From assembly GCF_030142075.1 (NCBI RefSeq), contig NZ_CP126241.1:1364001-1428000 (forward strand): a DNA stretch of 64,000 nucleotides, read 5' to 3'. Shown in pieces: positions 17,101-31,966 of this stretch. The DNA comes from Arthrobacter sp. zg-Y20. Lineage in GTDB: Bacteria; Actinomycetota; Actinomycetes; Actinomycetales; Micrococcaceae. Each line of letters begins with the position of its first letter. The stretch's first letter is position 1. The notes beneath the pieces are model-generated. The model saw nothing but the letters and a program-made list of their open reading frames with translations. It had not been told where the DNA came from and made no database searches. Made by a program: the position numbers and the translations under genes.

Positions 17101-18305
17101 TGAGTGCCGCAGCAACAGCAACCAGCACCGGCCGGGCCACCGGAGTCACCGCCCCGGCCGGGTTCCGTGCCGCCGGCGTGACCGCCGGCCTGAAGGACTC
17201 CGGCGGACGCGACGTCGCCCTGGTGGTCAACGACGGACCGGTGAAGTCCGCCGCAGCAGTGTTCACCCGCAACCGGGTAGCCGCGGCCCCCGTGCTGTGG
17301 TCCCGGCAGGCCGTCTCCGACGGACGGGCCGACGCCGTCATCCTGAACTCCGGTGGGGCCAACGCCTGCACCGGCGCCGAGGGGTTCCGGAACACCCACG
17401 CCACCGCCGAGAAAACCGCTGAACTGCTCGGGATCAGCGCCTCGGATGTACTGGTCTGCTCCACCGGGCTGATCGGCGTCCAGCTGCCGATGGACCGGCT
17501 CCTGCCCGGTGTCCAGGCCGCCGTGACGGAACTGGACGGCGACGGCGGGGCGGACGCCGCGCACGCCATCATGACCACCGACACGGTGGCCAAGCAGGCC
17601 GTCTTCACCGGCACGGACAGCTCCGGCCGCGGCTACAGCATCGGCGGAATGGCCAAGGGCGCCGGCATGCTCGCCCCGGGGCTGGCCACCATGCTGGTGG
17701 TGCTGACCACCGACGCGGAACTCGCCGCTGAAGAGCTTGATGCCGCGCTCCGTGCCGCCACCGCCGTCACGTTCGACCGCACCGACTCCGACGGCTGCAT
17801 GTCCACCAATGACACCGTGGTCCTGATGGCCTCCGGCGCTTCCGGTGCCGTGCCGGACCGGGACGCGTTCATTGCCGGACTGACTGAGGTCTGCCATTCC
17901 CTGGCGCAGCAGCTCATCACCGACGCCGAGGGCGCCAGCCACGACATCGCGATCACCACGGTCAACGCGGCCACCGTGGCCGATGCCGAAACGGCCTCCC
18001 GCGCCGTCGCCCGCTCCAACCTCTTCAAGACCGCCATCTTCGGCAACGACCCGAACTGGGGACGTGTGCTCTCCGCTGTGGGAACTACCGACGCTGCATT
18101 CGAACCGGACCGGATCGATGTAAGCATCAACGGGGTGCAGGTCTGCCGCGACGGCGGGATCGGCGAACCCCGCGAGGGTGTAGACCTGGCGCCGCGTGCC
18201 GTGAGCGTGCAGATCGACCTGCACGCCGGCACGGAAAGCGCCACCATCTGGACGAATGACCTGACCACGGACTACGTCCACGAGAATTCGGCCTACAGCA
18301 GCTGA
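17100..18305 (+). CDS. argJ: Bifunctional glutamate N-acetyltransferase / amino-acid acetyltransferase (ornithine acetyltransferase)
   Basis: ArgJ moves the acetyl group from N-acetylornithine to glutamate (and in bifunctional forms uses acetyl-CoA), giving the cyclic arginine pathway. It is made as a precursor that cleaves itself before a Thr: the site is visible as [17 protein letters not shown] with Thr197 as the new N-terminal nucleophile. Other family segments are [21 protein letters not shown] and DPNWGRVL near the end. Length 401 residues; 1-bp overlap with argC. Confidence 0.96.
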
Positions 18306-18318
18306 GCGGGGGAGAACC

Positions 18319-19238
18319 ATGAGCACACCAGCAGCAGCCGGGGAACGGCTGCAGGCACAGGACAAGGCGGCAACGCTGATCGAGGCACTGCCTTGGATCC
18401 AGCGGTTCGCCGGCACCACCATGGTGATCAAATACGGCGGCAACGCCATGGTCAACGAGGAGCTGCGCCGCGCCTTCGCCGAGGACATTGTTTTCCTGCA
18501 CCATGCCGGTGTGCACCCGGTGGTGGTGCACGGCGGCGGTCCGCAGATCAACGCCTTCCTGGAGCGGCTCGGAATCGAATCGGAGTTCCGCGGCGGCCTG
18601 CGCGTGACCACTCCTGAAGCGATGGACGCTGTCCGGATGGTGTTGACCGGCCAGGTGGGGCGGGAACTGGTGGGACTGATCAATTCCCACGGCCCCTACG
18701 CCGTTGGGCTGTCCGGGGAAGACGCCGCACTGCTGCAGGCAACACGGACCGGCGTGGTGATTGACGGAGAAGAAGTCGACCTCGGCCTGGTCGGGGAGGT
18801 GGTGGGCGTCAACCCGGGGTCCATCCTGGACCTCCTGGCCGCCGGACGCATCCCGGTCATCAGCACCGTGGCTCCCGAGGTCAACGCCGACGGCGAACCC
18901 ACCGGCCAGGTGCTCAACGTCAACGCCGATACCGCCGCTTCGGCACTGGCCGTTGCCCTGCGGGCCTCCCGCCTGGTGGTGCTCACCGATGTGGAAGGGC
19001 TGTACGAGCAGTGGCCGGACAAATCCTCGCTCATCTCCTCGCTGACCACCGGGGAACTGCGGGCCATGCTGCCGTCGCTCGAATCCGGGATGATCCCCAA
19101 GATGCAGGCCTGTCTGGCCGCCGTGGACGGCGGGGTGGAGCGCGCCGCCGTCGTGGACGGGCGGATGGCGCACTCGATGCTGCTGGAAATCTTCACCGAG
19201 GCCGGAATCGGCACCCAGGTTGTCCCCGAGGAGGCGAA

Positions 19239-19242
<4 letters not shown>
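18319..19242 (+). CDS. argB: Acetylglutamate kinase
   Basis: Phosphorylates N-acetylglutamate, usually the arginine-inhibited step in organisms with argJ. Amino-acid kinase motifs are clear: [13 protein letters not shown] (phosphate loop lysine), [29 protein letters not shown] and [19 protein letters not shown]; the C-terminus ends in [10 protein letters not shown] as usual. 307 residues. The stop overlaps the argD start in ATGA. Confidence 0.97.
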
Positions 19243-21963
<2,721 letters not shown>

Positions 21964-22003
21964 CTGCTTCCCGGCAGCTGCAACCCCATACTTCAACCAA
22001 CCA

Positions 22004-22020
22004 GCGGCCCCGCGGGCCGC
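22004..22020 (+). promoter_or_regulatory. Hairpin in the argR-argG gap
   Basis: Perfect stem GCGGCCC/GGGCCGC (22004-22010 with 22014-22020, loop CGC) ends 10 nt before the AAGAGGAG of argG. No U-tract follows, so it is more likely a translation or stability element than a terminator. A weaker stem AGCTGC/GCAGCT lies at 21962-21979. Confidence 0.45.
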
Positions 22021-22044
22021 GAACCAATGCAAGAGGAGCATTTC

Positions 22045-24715
<2,671 letters not shown>

Positions 24716-24738
24716 CGCTGACAGGCTACGCTCGGCCC

Positions 24739-25257
24739 ATGATCAGCGACTTCCGCGCCCAGCTGCGTGCCCTGCCGGACTTTCCAGACGATATGCCGTC
24801 CTTCGATCCGCAGACGGCGCCCGGGGATCCCGCGGAACTTTTCCGGAGCTGGCTGGCCGACGCACTGGCGGCCGGAGTGCGGCAACCGCACGCCTTTTCG
24901 CTGGCCACGGCCGACGCTGCCGGGCACCCCTCGGCACGGATGCTGATCCTCAAGGACATAAACGACGACGGCTGGCAGTTCGCCACGGCACGCACCTCGC
25001 GCAAGGGCGGGGAACTGGCGGAGAACCCGAACGCCGCCATGAATTTCTACTGGCCCGAACTGGGCCGGCAGGTGCGGGTGGCCGGCGGCGTAGTGCTGCT
25101 CTCCGCGCAGGCCTCGGCTGCCGACTGGCAGGCGCGGCCGGCGGCGGACGGCAGCCCGAATCCGAACTGGCAGCTGTACGCGTTGCAGCCGCGGGAGATC
25201 GAGTTCTGGCAGGCCCGCGCCGACCGGCACCATATCCGGCACCGCTTGGCCCGCTGA
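24739..25257 (+). CDS. Pyridoxamine 5'-phosphate oxidase-family flavoprotein, short form
   Basis: A 172-residue FMN split-barrel protein related to PdxH, which oxidises pyridoxamine or pyridoxine phosphate to PLP. The N-part matches PdxH (LFRSWLADALAAGVRQPHAFSLATAD, PSARMLILKDIN, NPNAAMNFYWPELGRQVRVAG), as does the end (EIEFWQARADRHHIRHRL). The middle segment where PdxH usually has the S...ASxQS loop is missing, so it is about 40 residues short. Either a PdxH-like enzyme with a reduced active-site loop or another PPOX-fold oxidoreductase. It follows argH by 23 nt. Confidence 0.78.
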   Translation: MISDFRAQLRALPDFPDDMPSFDPQTAPGDPAELFRSWLADALAAGVRQPHAFSLATADAAGHPSARMLILKDINDDGWQFATARTSRKGGELAENPNAAMNFYWPELGRQVRVAGGVVLLSAQASAADWQARPAADGSPNPNWQLYALQPREIEFWQARADRHHIRHRLAR

Positions 25258-25292
25258 TCTTGCTGCCGTGCCGATCTTGCTAACGTCGGAGT

Positions 25293-25952
25293 ATGGCTTA
25301 TGCGAGTGATAGAGAACGGCTGGCCGTGCCGGCCACCGAAGCGGCACGCCACCTGCTGGGGGCGGTGCTGACCCACGACGTCGACGGAGAGCGCGTGAGC
25401 GTGCGCATTACCGAGGTTGAGGCCTACATGGGCGACGTGGACCCCGGCTCGCACGCCTTCCGTGGACAGACCGCACGGAACGCCACCATGTTCGGGCCGG
25501 CCGGGCACCTGTACGTCTACTTCACCTACGGCATGCATTACTGCGCCAACGTGGTCTGCGGCACCGAAGGCTCCGCGACCGGGCTGCTGCTGCGTGCCGG
25601 TGAGGTGGTCGAGGGCGCCGAGACGGCGGCGCTGCGGCGCGGGAACCCACGCTCGCACCTGGATCTGGCGCGCGGCCCGGCCCGGCTCGCCCAGGCCCTG
25701 GGGATAGCACGGCCACTGGACGGTGCAGATGTCTTCGCCGATCCGCTGCGGCTCACGCTGCCCGACGAACCCGTGCCCGCCGAGCTGGTATCCACCGGTC
25801 CGCGGGTCGGCGTCAGCGGCCCCGGGGGGACAGACGAGTATCCCTGGCGGTACTGGCTGACCGGGGATCCAACTGTCTCGAAGTACCGTCCGGCAGTGCC
25901 CCGGCGCCGGCCGGCAGCAGCTGCGCCGGCCGGGAATCCGCAAAACGCATAA
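25293..25952 (+). CDS. mpg: DNA-3-methyladenine glycosylase (AAG/MPG family)
   Basis: Removes alkylated and deaminated purines from DNA in base excision repair. The catalytic glutamate lies in ITEVEAYMGDVDPGSHAFRG, followed by NATMFGPAGHLYVYFTYGMHYCANVVC, both typical of the human AAG-like fold, and RGPARLAQALGI near the end. 219 residues. A terminator stem begins at the stop codon. In mycobacteria mpg lies directly before tyrS; here three genes intervene. Confidence 0.93.
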   Translation: MAYASDRERLAVPATEAARHLLGAVLTHDVDGERVSVRITEVEAYMGDVDPGSHAFRGQTARNATMFGPAGHLYVYFTYGMHYCANVVCGTEGSATGLLLRAGEVVEGAETAALRRGNPRSHLDLARGPARLAQALGIARPLDGADVFADPLRLTLPDEPVPAELVSTGPRVGVSGPGGTDEYPWRYWLTGDPTVSKYRPAVPRRRPAAAAPAGNPQNA

Positions 25953-25986
25953 CGGCGTCCGGGATGGAATCATCCCGGACGCCGTT
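25951..25986. terminator. Terminator between mpg and the aldo/keto reductase gene
   Basis: Perfect 16-bp stem (25951-25966 with 25971-25986, loop GAAT) starting inside the mpg stop codon region, between convergent genes. The U-tract is short (GTTC), but the stem is strong. Confidence 0.85.
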
Positions 25987-26023
25987 CGGCGGTGCTGCCC
26001 CTTAGGGGGTTAGCTGCTTCCCG

Positions 26024-27016
26024 CTACGAGCGGGGCAGGGGAGCGTGAGCGGAAATGAGCTTCTGCTCGAGCAGCTCGTCCCAGAACGCACCCGGGATGT
26101 CAGCCTTCATCGCGGCGATATCCTCCCAGACCCGTTCGGGCCGGCTGGAACCCGGGATGACCGCAGTTACGGCGGGGTGGGCGGTGGAGAACTGCAGGGC
26201 AGCAGCCTTCAGACTCACGTCGTGCCGCCGGGCGATCTCAGTCATCGCGGCGATCTTCTGCTTGATCACCGGGGGGATGTCTCCGTAGTCGAAGTGGTCG
26301 CCGCCCAGCAGGGCACCGGAGTTGAAGGGGCCGCCGACGACGATGCCCACACCCTTTTCCTGCGCCGTGGGCATCATGCGCTGCAGGGCACGGTCGTGCT
26401 GCAGCAGCGTGTACTGGGTGGCGGAAAGGCTCATCGTCGGTGCGGCCTCATCCATGTCCATGGCCAGCTCGATGGGCTCGGTGGTGTTTACACCCAGGCC
26501 CCAGCCGTTGATGACGCCCTCATCCTGCAGCCGGGCGAGGACGCGGAACGCGCCGGTTCGAGCCTCGTTGAACTTGGCCACCCACTCATCACCGAGGAAG
26601 TCCCGGGAGGTGTCGTGGATGAACACGAAGTCCAGCCGGTCGGTCTTCAGCCGTGCAAGGCTTTCCTCAATGGAGCGCAGCGTGGCATCGGCGGTGTAGT
26701 CCGTGGCGATCTTGTTCGAGCGTCCGTGGTTGAAGAGGCCGTCGCTCTTTTCCTCTTCTTCATCCAGGATCAGCCGTCCCACTTTGGTGCTCAGCACATA
26801 CTCATCGCGGTTGTGCTGCGAGATGACCTCACCCAGCCGGGATTCTGCGAGGCCGGCGCCGTAGAACGGGGCCGTGTCGAAGTAACGTATGCCTGCGTTC
26901 CAAGCGGCCTCAACCGTGGCCAACGCTTCGTCCTGGGGAATGTCCCGGAACATGTTTCCCAGCGGGGCTGTGCCGAATCCGATCTTGTTCTTGAGCACTT
27001 CGTGCAGGTTAGACAT
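26024..27016 (-). CDS. Aldo/keto reductase (D-threo-aldose 1-dehydrogenase-like)
   Basis: A 330-residue NAD(P)H-dependent reductase. The tetrad residues are visible: Asp and Tyr in YFDTAPFYGAGLAESRLGE, Lys in STKVGRLILD, His in DFVFIHDTSRD; the C-terminal cofactor segment AVIPGSSRPERVWED is normal. The opening IGFGTAPLGNMF resembles sugar 1-dehydrogenases (fucose, threo-aldose), so a sugar substrate is likely but not certain. I chose ATG 27016 (MSNLHEV) with AAGGA upstream. Divergent from apt. Confidence 0.88.
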   Translation of the reverse strand: MSNLHEVLKNKIGFGTAPLGNMFRDIPQDEALATVEAAWNAGIRYFDTAPFYGAGLAESRLGEVISQHNRDEYVLSTKVGRLILDEEEEKSDGLFNHGRSNKIATDYTADATLRSIEESLARLKTDRLDFVFIHDTSRDFLGDEWVAKFNEARTGAFRVLARLQDEGVINGWGLGVNTTEPIELAMDMDEAAPTMSLSATQYTLLQHDRALQRMMPTAQEKGVGIVVGGPFNSGALLGGDHFDYGDIPPVIKQKIAAMTEIARRHDVSLKAAALQFSTAHPAVTAVIPGSSRPERVWEDIAAMKADIPGAFWDELLEQKLISAHAPLPRS

Positions 27017-27197
27017 ATGTTCCAATCCTTGACTTCTTATCGAAAATCCGGGGCCCGGTGAGGGGCCCCTTATCTGTCGGCAACTGTCTTTAGGCACCCT
27101 TTATTCCGGCAACCTGCCCGGATATGCCCGCGAGAGAAGTGCCACAGCGTGCCGGTCCGGTCAGGGGACGTCGGGCCTGAGCGGGTAAGGTGGACGC

Positions 27198-27752
27198 GTG
27201 AAAGATGCCCCGGCAGAACCGGTAAACAACGAGTCCATTGCACAAACCATCGAACGCCTGGGCGCTGTCATTCCCGATTACCCCAAGCCCGGCGTCGTGT
27301 TCCGCGACCTCACCCCGGTGTTTGCCGACGGTCCGGCGCTGCGCGGCGTGGTGGACGCACTGATCGCCCCGTTCGAGGGCCAGTTCGATTTCGTGGCAGG
27401 CGTTGAAGCGCGCGGCTTCCTCCTGGCTGCAGCTGCCGCCTATGCCTCGGGCAAGGGCGTCATCACCGTCCGCAAGCCCGGGAAGCTGCCCCGCGAGGTC
27501 TTCTCTGAGAGCTACTCGATGGAGTACGGCGAGAGCACCCTGGAACTGCACCGCGACGATATGCCCGCTGGCTCCCGCGTCCTCATCCTCGATGACGTGC
27601 TGGCCACCGGCGGAACCCTGGGGGCCGCGGCCCGCCTGATCCGCAAGGCCGGCGCGCAAGTGGCCGGGTTCGGCGTCGTGCTGGAACTGGGCGAGCTGGG
27701 CGGCCGCGAACGCCTAGGTGACACCCCCGTCACCGCGCTCGTCCGCTACTAA
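27198..27752 (+). CDS. apt: Adenine phosphoribosyltransferase
   Basis: Salvages adenine to AMP with PRPP. Landmarks: DYPKPGVVFRDLTPVFAD, VAGVEARGFLLAAAAA, RKPGKLPRE and the PRPP-binding loop VLILDDVLATGGTLGAAARL. 184 residues, normal length. GTG start at 27198. It stands alone here with the HelD gene 140 bp downstream. Confidence 0.95.
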   Translation: MKDAPAEPVNNESIAQTIERLGAVIPDYPKPGVVFRDLTPVFADGPALRGVVDALIAPFEGQFDFVAGVEARGFLLAAAAAYASGKGVITVRKPGKLPREVFSESYSMEYGESTLELHRDDMPAGSRVLILDDVLATGGTLGAAARLIRKAGAQVAGFGVVLELGELGGRERLGDTPVTALVRY

Positions 27753-27891
27753 CCGCGCCCGGCGCGGCCGCGGGCACGACACGCGTGGGAGCAGGCAGCA
27801 GCTGAGAGAGAAACCGCATACATTAGTGACCTGCAAAAGTCCAAATGCACTGTAAGATTGACGCTCTGCCTTTGCGAGAGGGAACGCGAAC

Positions 27892-30159
27892 ATGCCTGAA
27901 ACACCTTCAGCTTCAAACGAGCTGGAACACGAGCGTCAGTACGTGGCCGGTCTATACCACCGGCTGGACGAACTGCGCGCCGAAAAGATGGAGCAGCTCG
28001 CCGCGATCCGGCGCAGCCACTCCGCGGGTTCCCACCAGAACCGGTCCGAGCGGGACGCCTTCGCCACTATGTACGAGGACCGCCTGGCGCAGCTGAACGC
28101 CGTCGATGAACGGCTGGTGTTCGGGCGCCTGGACCTCGACGACGGCGAGAAGCGCTACATCGGCCGCATCGGTCTGTCCACGGAGGACCTGCAGCGGCTG
28201 ATGGTGGACTGGCGTGCCCCCGAGGCAGGCACCTTCTACCAGGCCACCGCATTTGAACGCCAGGGCGTCCGGCGGCGCCGGCACCTGATCCTGAAGGGCC
28301 GCGATGTGCAGGCCATCGAGGACGACGTGCTGGATTACTCCATGCTGGAAGACGAGCAGGCGCTGCAGGGCGAAGGCGCGCTGCTGGCGGCACTGAACTC
28401 CAAGCGGACCGGCCAAATGTCCGACATCGTCGGCACCATCCAGGCCGAGCAGGACCGCATCATCCGTGCACCCCTGGCCGGGACGCTGGTGGTGCAGGGC
28501 GGGCCGGGCACCGGCAAGACCGCCGTCGCGCTGCACCGTGCGGCGTACCTGCTGTACACGCACCGCGAACGGCTGAAGTCCGCCGGCGTGCTGCTGGTCG
28601 GCCCCTCCAACGCCTTCATCCGCTACATCGAGCGGGTCCTGCCTTCGCTGGGCGAGACCGGCGTGGTGATGTCCAGCCTGGGCCAGCTGATGCCCGGCAT
28701 CAGCGCCACCCATGAGGAAGACGCCGCTGCCGCGGAGGTCAAGGGCCGGCTGTATATGGCCGACGTCGTGGCCCGCGCGGTGGCCAACCGTCAGCGCCTG
28801 CCCGCGGGTCCGCGGAAACTCAATGTCGAAGGCACCATCCTTACGCTGACGCCCAGGCAGGTCCAGCGTGCCCGGGACAAGGCCCGTGCCACCGGCAAGC
28901 CGCACAACGAGGCGCGCGTAACGTTCGTGAAGATCCTGCTGCGTGAGCTCACCGAGCAGCTGACCGAACAGCTCGAAGAGTCCGCAGGAGCGGGCAACAG
29001 CACCGACCGCGCGTACCTGGCCGAAGACGTGCGCAGCGCCCGCGACGTACGCGTGGCGCTGAACCTGTGCTGGATGCCCATGACGCCGGAGAAGCTGATT
29101 TCTGACCTGTTCAGCAAGCCCGGCCAGCTCGAAGCCGCCGCACCGGACCTTAGCGACGCTGAGCTGGACCTGCTGCGCCGCAGTGCGGATGCACCGTGGA
29201 CGGAGTCCGACGTACCGCTGCTGGATGAGGCTGCCGAACTGCTGGGCGAGCTGGACGCATCTGCCGGACGGGAGAACGCCGCGCGGGAAGAACAGCGCAA
29301 GCGGGACCTGGCCAACGCCGAAAGCGCCATCGCCAATACCGAGGGGTTCCTCGAGGACTCCGGTGCCCATGGCATCCTGTCCGCCGAGGACCTCGCCGAC
29401 CACAACGCGGTGGGGGAGCAGCGGCTCACCGCCGCCGACCGTGCCGCCGTCGACCGCACCTGGGCCTTCGGGCACATAGTGGTGGACGAGGCGCAGGAAC
29501 TGTCCGCCATGCAGTGGCGCCTGCTGATGCGCCGGTGCCCGCTGAAGTCCTTCACCGTCGTGGGCGACATCGCCCAGACCAGCTCCGCTGCGGGCGCCAC
29601 CTCCTGGCAGGGGGCGCTGGCTCCCTTTGTAGGGGAGCGGTGGACGCTGGAAGAGCTGACGGTCAACTACCGCACCCCGGCGCAGATTGCCGAGGGTGCC
29701 GTGCGCATGGCCAACGCCGCCGGACTGGTGGTGTCCGCGCCCAAGGCCGTCCGTGAGGGACGCTGGGCGCCGTTCATTGATGAGGTGCCCCACGGAGGGC
29801 TCATTGAGCGCCTGCTCGAAACCCTCCCATCAGACCTCGAAGCGCTCGACGGCGGATTGCTGGCAATCATTGCCGAGGATCACCGGCTCGCGGAGGTACG
29901 GCGTGCGGTGACTGAAGCCTACGGTCCGCGCGTGGGTTCCGGTGCCGGTGGCCTGGAGCAGGACATCGTGGTGACGTCGCCCCGGGAGGCCAAGGGCCTG
30001 GAGTTCGACGGCGTCGTGATCCTCGAGCCGTCGGAACTGCTGACGGCTGCCGCCGGCAAGGTCGGAGACCTCTACGTGGCCATGACCCGGCCCACCCAGC
30101 GGCTGCGCCTGATCGCCGCCAACGGTATCCCCGCAGGCATTCCCGAAGAAGAATCCTGA
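27892..30159 (+). CDS. HelD-type RNA polymerase-recycling UvrD-like helicase
   Basis: A 755-residue superfamily 1 protein. The N-terminus (about 10-75) is a charged coiled coil, the part that enters the RNA polymerase secondary channel in HelD. Walker A is GGPGTGKT (203-210) in the HelD-typical context GKTAVALHRAAYLLYTHRERL; Walker B VVDEAQEL is near 530, followed by SFTVVGDIAQTSS. The C-part has VTSPREAKGLEFDGVVILEPSE and YVAMTRPTQRL. HelD proteins release stalled RNA polymerase, and some actinobacterial ones (HelR) give rifampicin tolerance. Located 13 bp before tyrS, so likely co-transcribed. Confidence 0.9.
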   Translation: MPETPSASNELEHERQYVAGLYHRLDELRAEKMEQLAAIRRSHSAGSHQNRSERDAFATMYEDRLAQLNAVDERLVFGRLDLDDGEKRYIGRIGLSTEDLQRLMVDWRAPEAGTFYQATAFERQGVRRRRHLILKGRDVQAIEDDVLDYSMLEDEQALQGEGALLAALNSKRTGQMSDIVGTIQAEQDRIIRAPLAGTLVVQGGPGTGKTAVALHRAAYLLYTHRERLKSAGVLLVGPSNAFIRYIERVLPSLGETGVVMSSLGQLMPGISATHEEDAAAAEVKGRLYMADVVARAVANRQRLPAGPRKLNVEGTILTLTPRQVQRARDKARATGKPHNEARVTFVKILLRELTEQLTEQLEESAGAGNSTDRAYLAEDVRSARDVRVALNLCWMPMTPEKLISDLFSKPGQLEAAAPDLSDAELDLLRRSADAPWTESDVPLLDEAAELLGELDASAGRENAAREEQRKRDLANAESAIANTEGFLEDSGAHGILSAEDLADHNAVGEQRLTAADRAAVDRTWAFGHIVVDEAQELSAMQWRLLMRRCPLKSFTVVGDIAQTSSAAGATSWQGALAPFVGERWTLEELTVNYRTPAQIAEGAVRMANAAGLVVSAPKAVREGRWAPFIDEVPHGGLIERLLETLPSDLEALDGGLLAIIAEDHRLAEVRRAVTEAYGPRVGSGAGGLEQDIVVTSPREAKGLEFDGVVILEPSELLTAAAGKVGDLYVAMTRPTQRLRLIAANGIPAGIPEEES

Positions 30160-30172
30160 TAATTTAGAAAGC

Positions 30173-31495
30173 GTGTCAGAAAACGTGAACTCCCGGGGCC
30201 TTGTAGCCCAGCAGAACGATCCGTCCTTTGCCAACATCTGGCAGGAGCTCAAGTGGCGGGGCCTGGTCCAGGTCTCCACCGATGAGGCGGAGCTGGAAAA
30301 GCTCCTCGCCGGGGGACCCGTCACGTATTACTGCGGGTTTGACCCGACGGCGCCGAGCCTGCACCTGGGCAATCTGGTGCAACTGCTGACCATGCGCCGC
30401 CTGCAGTTGGCCGGACACCGGCCGCTGGCGCTGGTGGGCGGATCCACCGGGCTGGTGGGGGATCCCCGGCCGACGGCCGAGCGCACCATGAACACCAAGG
30501 AAACGGTCAGCGAGTGGGTGGGCTACCTGCAGGGCCAGGTCCAGCGATTCCTGAGCTTCGAGGGTGACAATGCCGCCCGCATGGTGAACAACTTGGACTG
30601 GACGGCGCCAATGAGCGCCATCGACTTCCTGCGTGACATCGGAAAGCACTTCCGGGTGGGCACCATGATCAAAAAGGAAATCGTCTCCTCCCGCCTGAAC
30701 TCCGATGAAGGCATCAGCTATGCCGAGTTCAGCTACCAGGTGCTGCAGGGGATGGACTACCTGGAGCTGTTCCGCAACTACAACTGTGTGCTGGAAACCG
30801 GCGGCTCGGATCAGTGGGGCAACCTCACCAGCGGAACCGAACTGGTCCGCAAGGTTGAGGGTAAGACTGTCCACGCACTGGGCACCCCGCTGGTCACCAA
30901 CAGCGACGGCACCAAGTTCGGCAAGAGCGAGGGCAATGCCGTGTGGCTCGACGGGGAAATGACCAGCCCGTACGCCATGTACCAGTTCTGGCTCAATACC
31001 TCGGACAAGGACGTGGTGGACCGTCTGAAGGTCTTCACCTTCATGAGCCGGTCCCGGATCGAGGAGCTGGAACGCTCGGTCGCCGAAGCGCCGCATAAGC
31101 GCGAAGCGCAGCGTGCCCTGGCGTTCGACGTGACTTCGCTGATCCACGGAGCGGAGGCAACCGAAAAGGTTATTGCCGCTTCCGCCGCGCTCTTCGGCCA
31201 GGGCGAAGTAAAAGACCTGGACGAGGCAACCCTTAAGGCTGCCACGGCTGAACTGCCGGCCGTGACGGTATCCGCGGACGGGCTGGGGATCATCGACCTG
31301 CTGGTCGCCTCCGGCCTCTCGGGCAGCAAGTCCGAAGCCCGCCGGACCGTTTCCGAAGGCGGTGCCTATGTCAACAACGTCAAGGTGGCCGATGCGGATA
31401 CCGTGGTGGACCCGGCTGAGCTGCTGCACGGCAAGTACCTGCTGCTGCGGCGCGGCAAGCGGAACCTTGCAACGGTTGAAGTGACCGCCGTATAG
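30173..31495 (+). CDS. tyrS: Tyrosine-tRNA ligase
   Basis: Class I synthetase. HIGH-type motif PTAPSLHLGNLVQL, tyrosine site YQVLQGMDYLELF and GGSDQWGNLTSG, KMSKS-type motif KFGKSEGNAVWL, and a C-terminal S4 RNA-binding domain (SEARRTVSEGGAYVNNVKV). 440 residues from GTG 30173; a few extra N-terminal residues precede the conserved part. Its transcript ends at the hairpins just before the rRNA promoter region. Confidence 0.97.
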   Translation: MSENVNSRGLVAQQNDPSFANIWQELKWRGLVQVSTDEAELEKLLAGGPVTYYCGFDPTAPSLHLGNLVQLLTMRRLQLAGHRPLALVGGSTGLVGDPRPTAERTMNTKETVSEWVGYLQGQVQRFLSFEGDNAARMVNNLDWTAPMSAIDFLRDIGKHFRVGTMIKKEIVSSRLNSDEGISYAEFSYQVLQGMDYLELFRNYNCVLETGGSDQWGNLTSGTELVRKVEGKTVHALGTPLVTNSDGTKFGKSEGNAVWLDGEMTSPYAMYQFWLNTSDKDVVDRLKVFTFMSRSRIEELERSVAEAPHKREAQRALAFDVTSLIHGAEATEKVIAASAALFGQGEVKDLDEATLKAATAELPAVTVSADGLGIIDLLVASGLSGSKSEARRTVSEGGAYVNNVKVADADTVVDPAELLHGKYLLLRRGKRNLATVEVTAV

Positions 31496-31502
31496 TTTTA
31501 TT

Positions 31503-31558
31503 GCCTCCTTCGGGAGGCGAAGATCTTCCGCTTCGTGTCCCCCGGCAGCTGCCGGGGG
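31503..31558 (+). terminator. tyrS terminator hairpins
   Basis: Two stems after the tyrS stop: GCCTCC-TTCG-GGAGGC (31503-31518), a stable UUCG tetraloop hairpin, then CCCCCGGC-AGCT-GCCGGGGG (31539-31558). Neither has a long U-tract; together they should isolate the rRNA promoters from tyrS transcription. Confidence 0.65.
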
Positions 31559-31585
31559 AGCGTGCGGCAGGTCACCTCGGAACGG

Positions 31586-31828
31586 TTTGCAAGGACCGGA
31601 CCGGGTGTGCAAAGATAGACGAGTCGCCGCGGCCGGGACGCTGAAATAAGCGCCCGAAGCATGGCGGACAAACCCACCCAAAAACAGAGTTTCTCTGGTG
31701 CGCCCTTCACGGGGCCGGCAGGAAAGACTCCGGCTTTTTGCTGGGCCGGAACGGCGGTTGACACGCTTTCCCGGGGCTTCCGATGAGGAAAACCGGGAAT
31801 TGCGGAAAACGCCGGAATGGAATAAGAT
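31586..31828 (+). promoter_or_regulatory. rRNA operon promoter region (several candidates)
   Basis: The best match is TTGCGG (31800-31805), 17 bp, TAAGAT (31823-31828). A perfect -35 TTGACA is at 31758-31763, but its -10 position (CGATGA) is poor. A third, TTGCAA (31587-31592), 18 bp, AAAGAT (31611-31616), lies further up. Multiple tandem promoters are usual for actinobacterial rRNA operons. No gene lies in 31496-32068. Confidence 0.55.
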
Positions 31829-31892
31829 GGAAAACCTTGCAGCGAAGAAGAAAAGGAAAACATTGTTTTCCCGAGTATTTTCGGATTGCGTC

Positions 31893-31915
31893 TGTTGTTT
31901 GAGAACTCAATAGTG
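31893..31915 (+). promoter_or_regulatory. boxA-like antitermination element in the 16S leader
   Basis: TGTTGTTTGAGAACTCAATA at 31893-31912 matches the conserved leader element of actinobacterial rRNA operons that recruits the Nus antitermination complex. Nearly the same sequence recurs in the 16S-23S spacer at 33977-34000. Both copies also form the 5' arm of long processing stems. Confidence 0.7.
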
Positions 31916-31966
31916 TGCCAAGTTTATTGATACCAATTTATTTTAATTGGTTGAATCGACTGTTCC

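Noticed and set aside
27952-29793. 613-codon open frame opposite the HelD gene
   Set aside because: Antisense of a confidently identified gene, His/Gln/Gly-rich translation with no motif.
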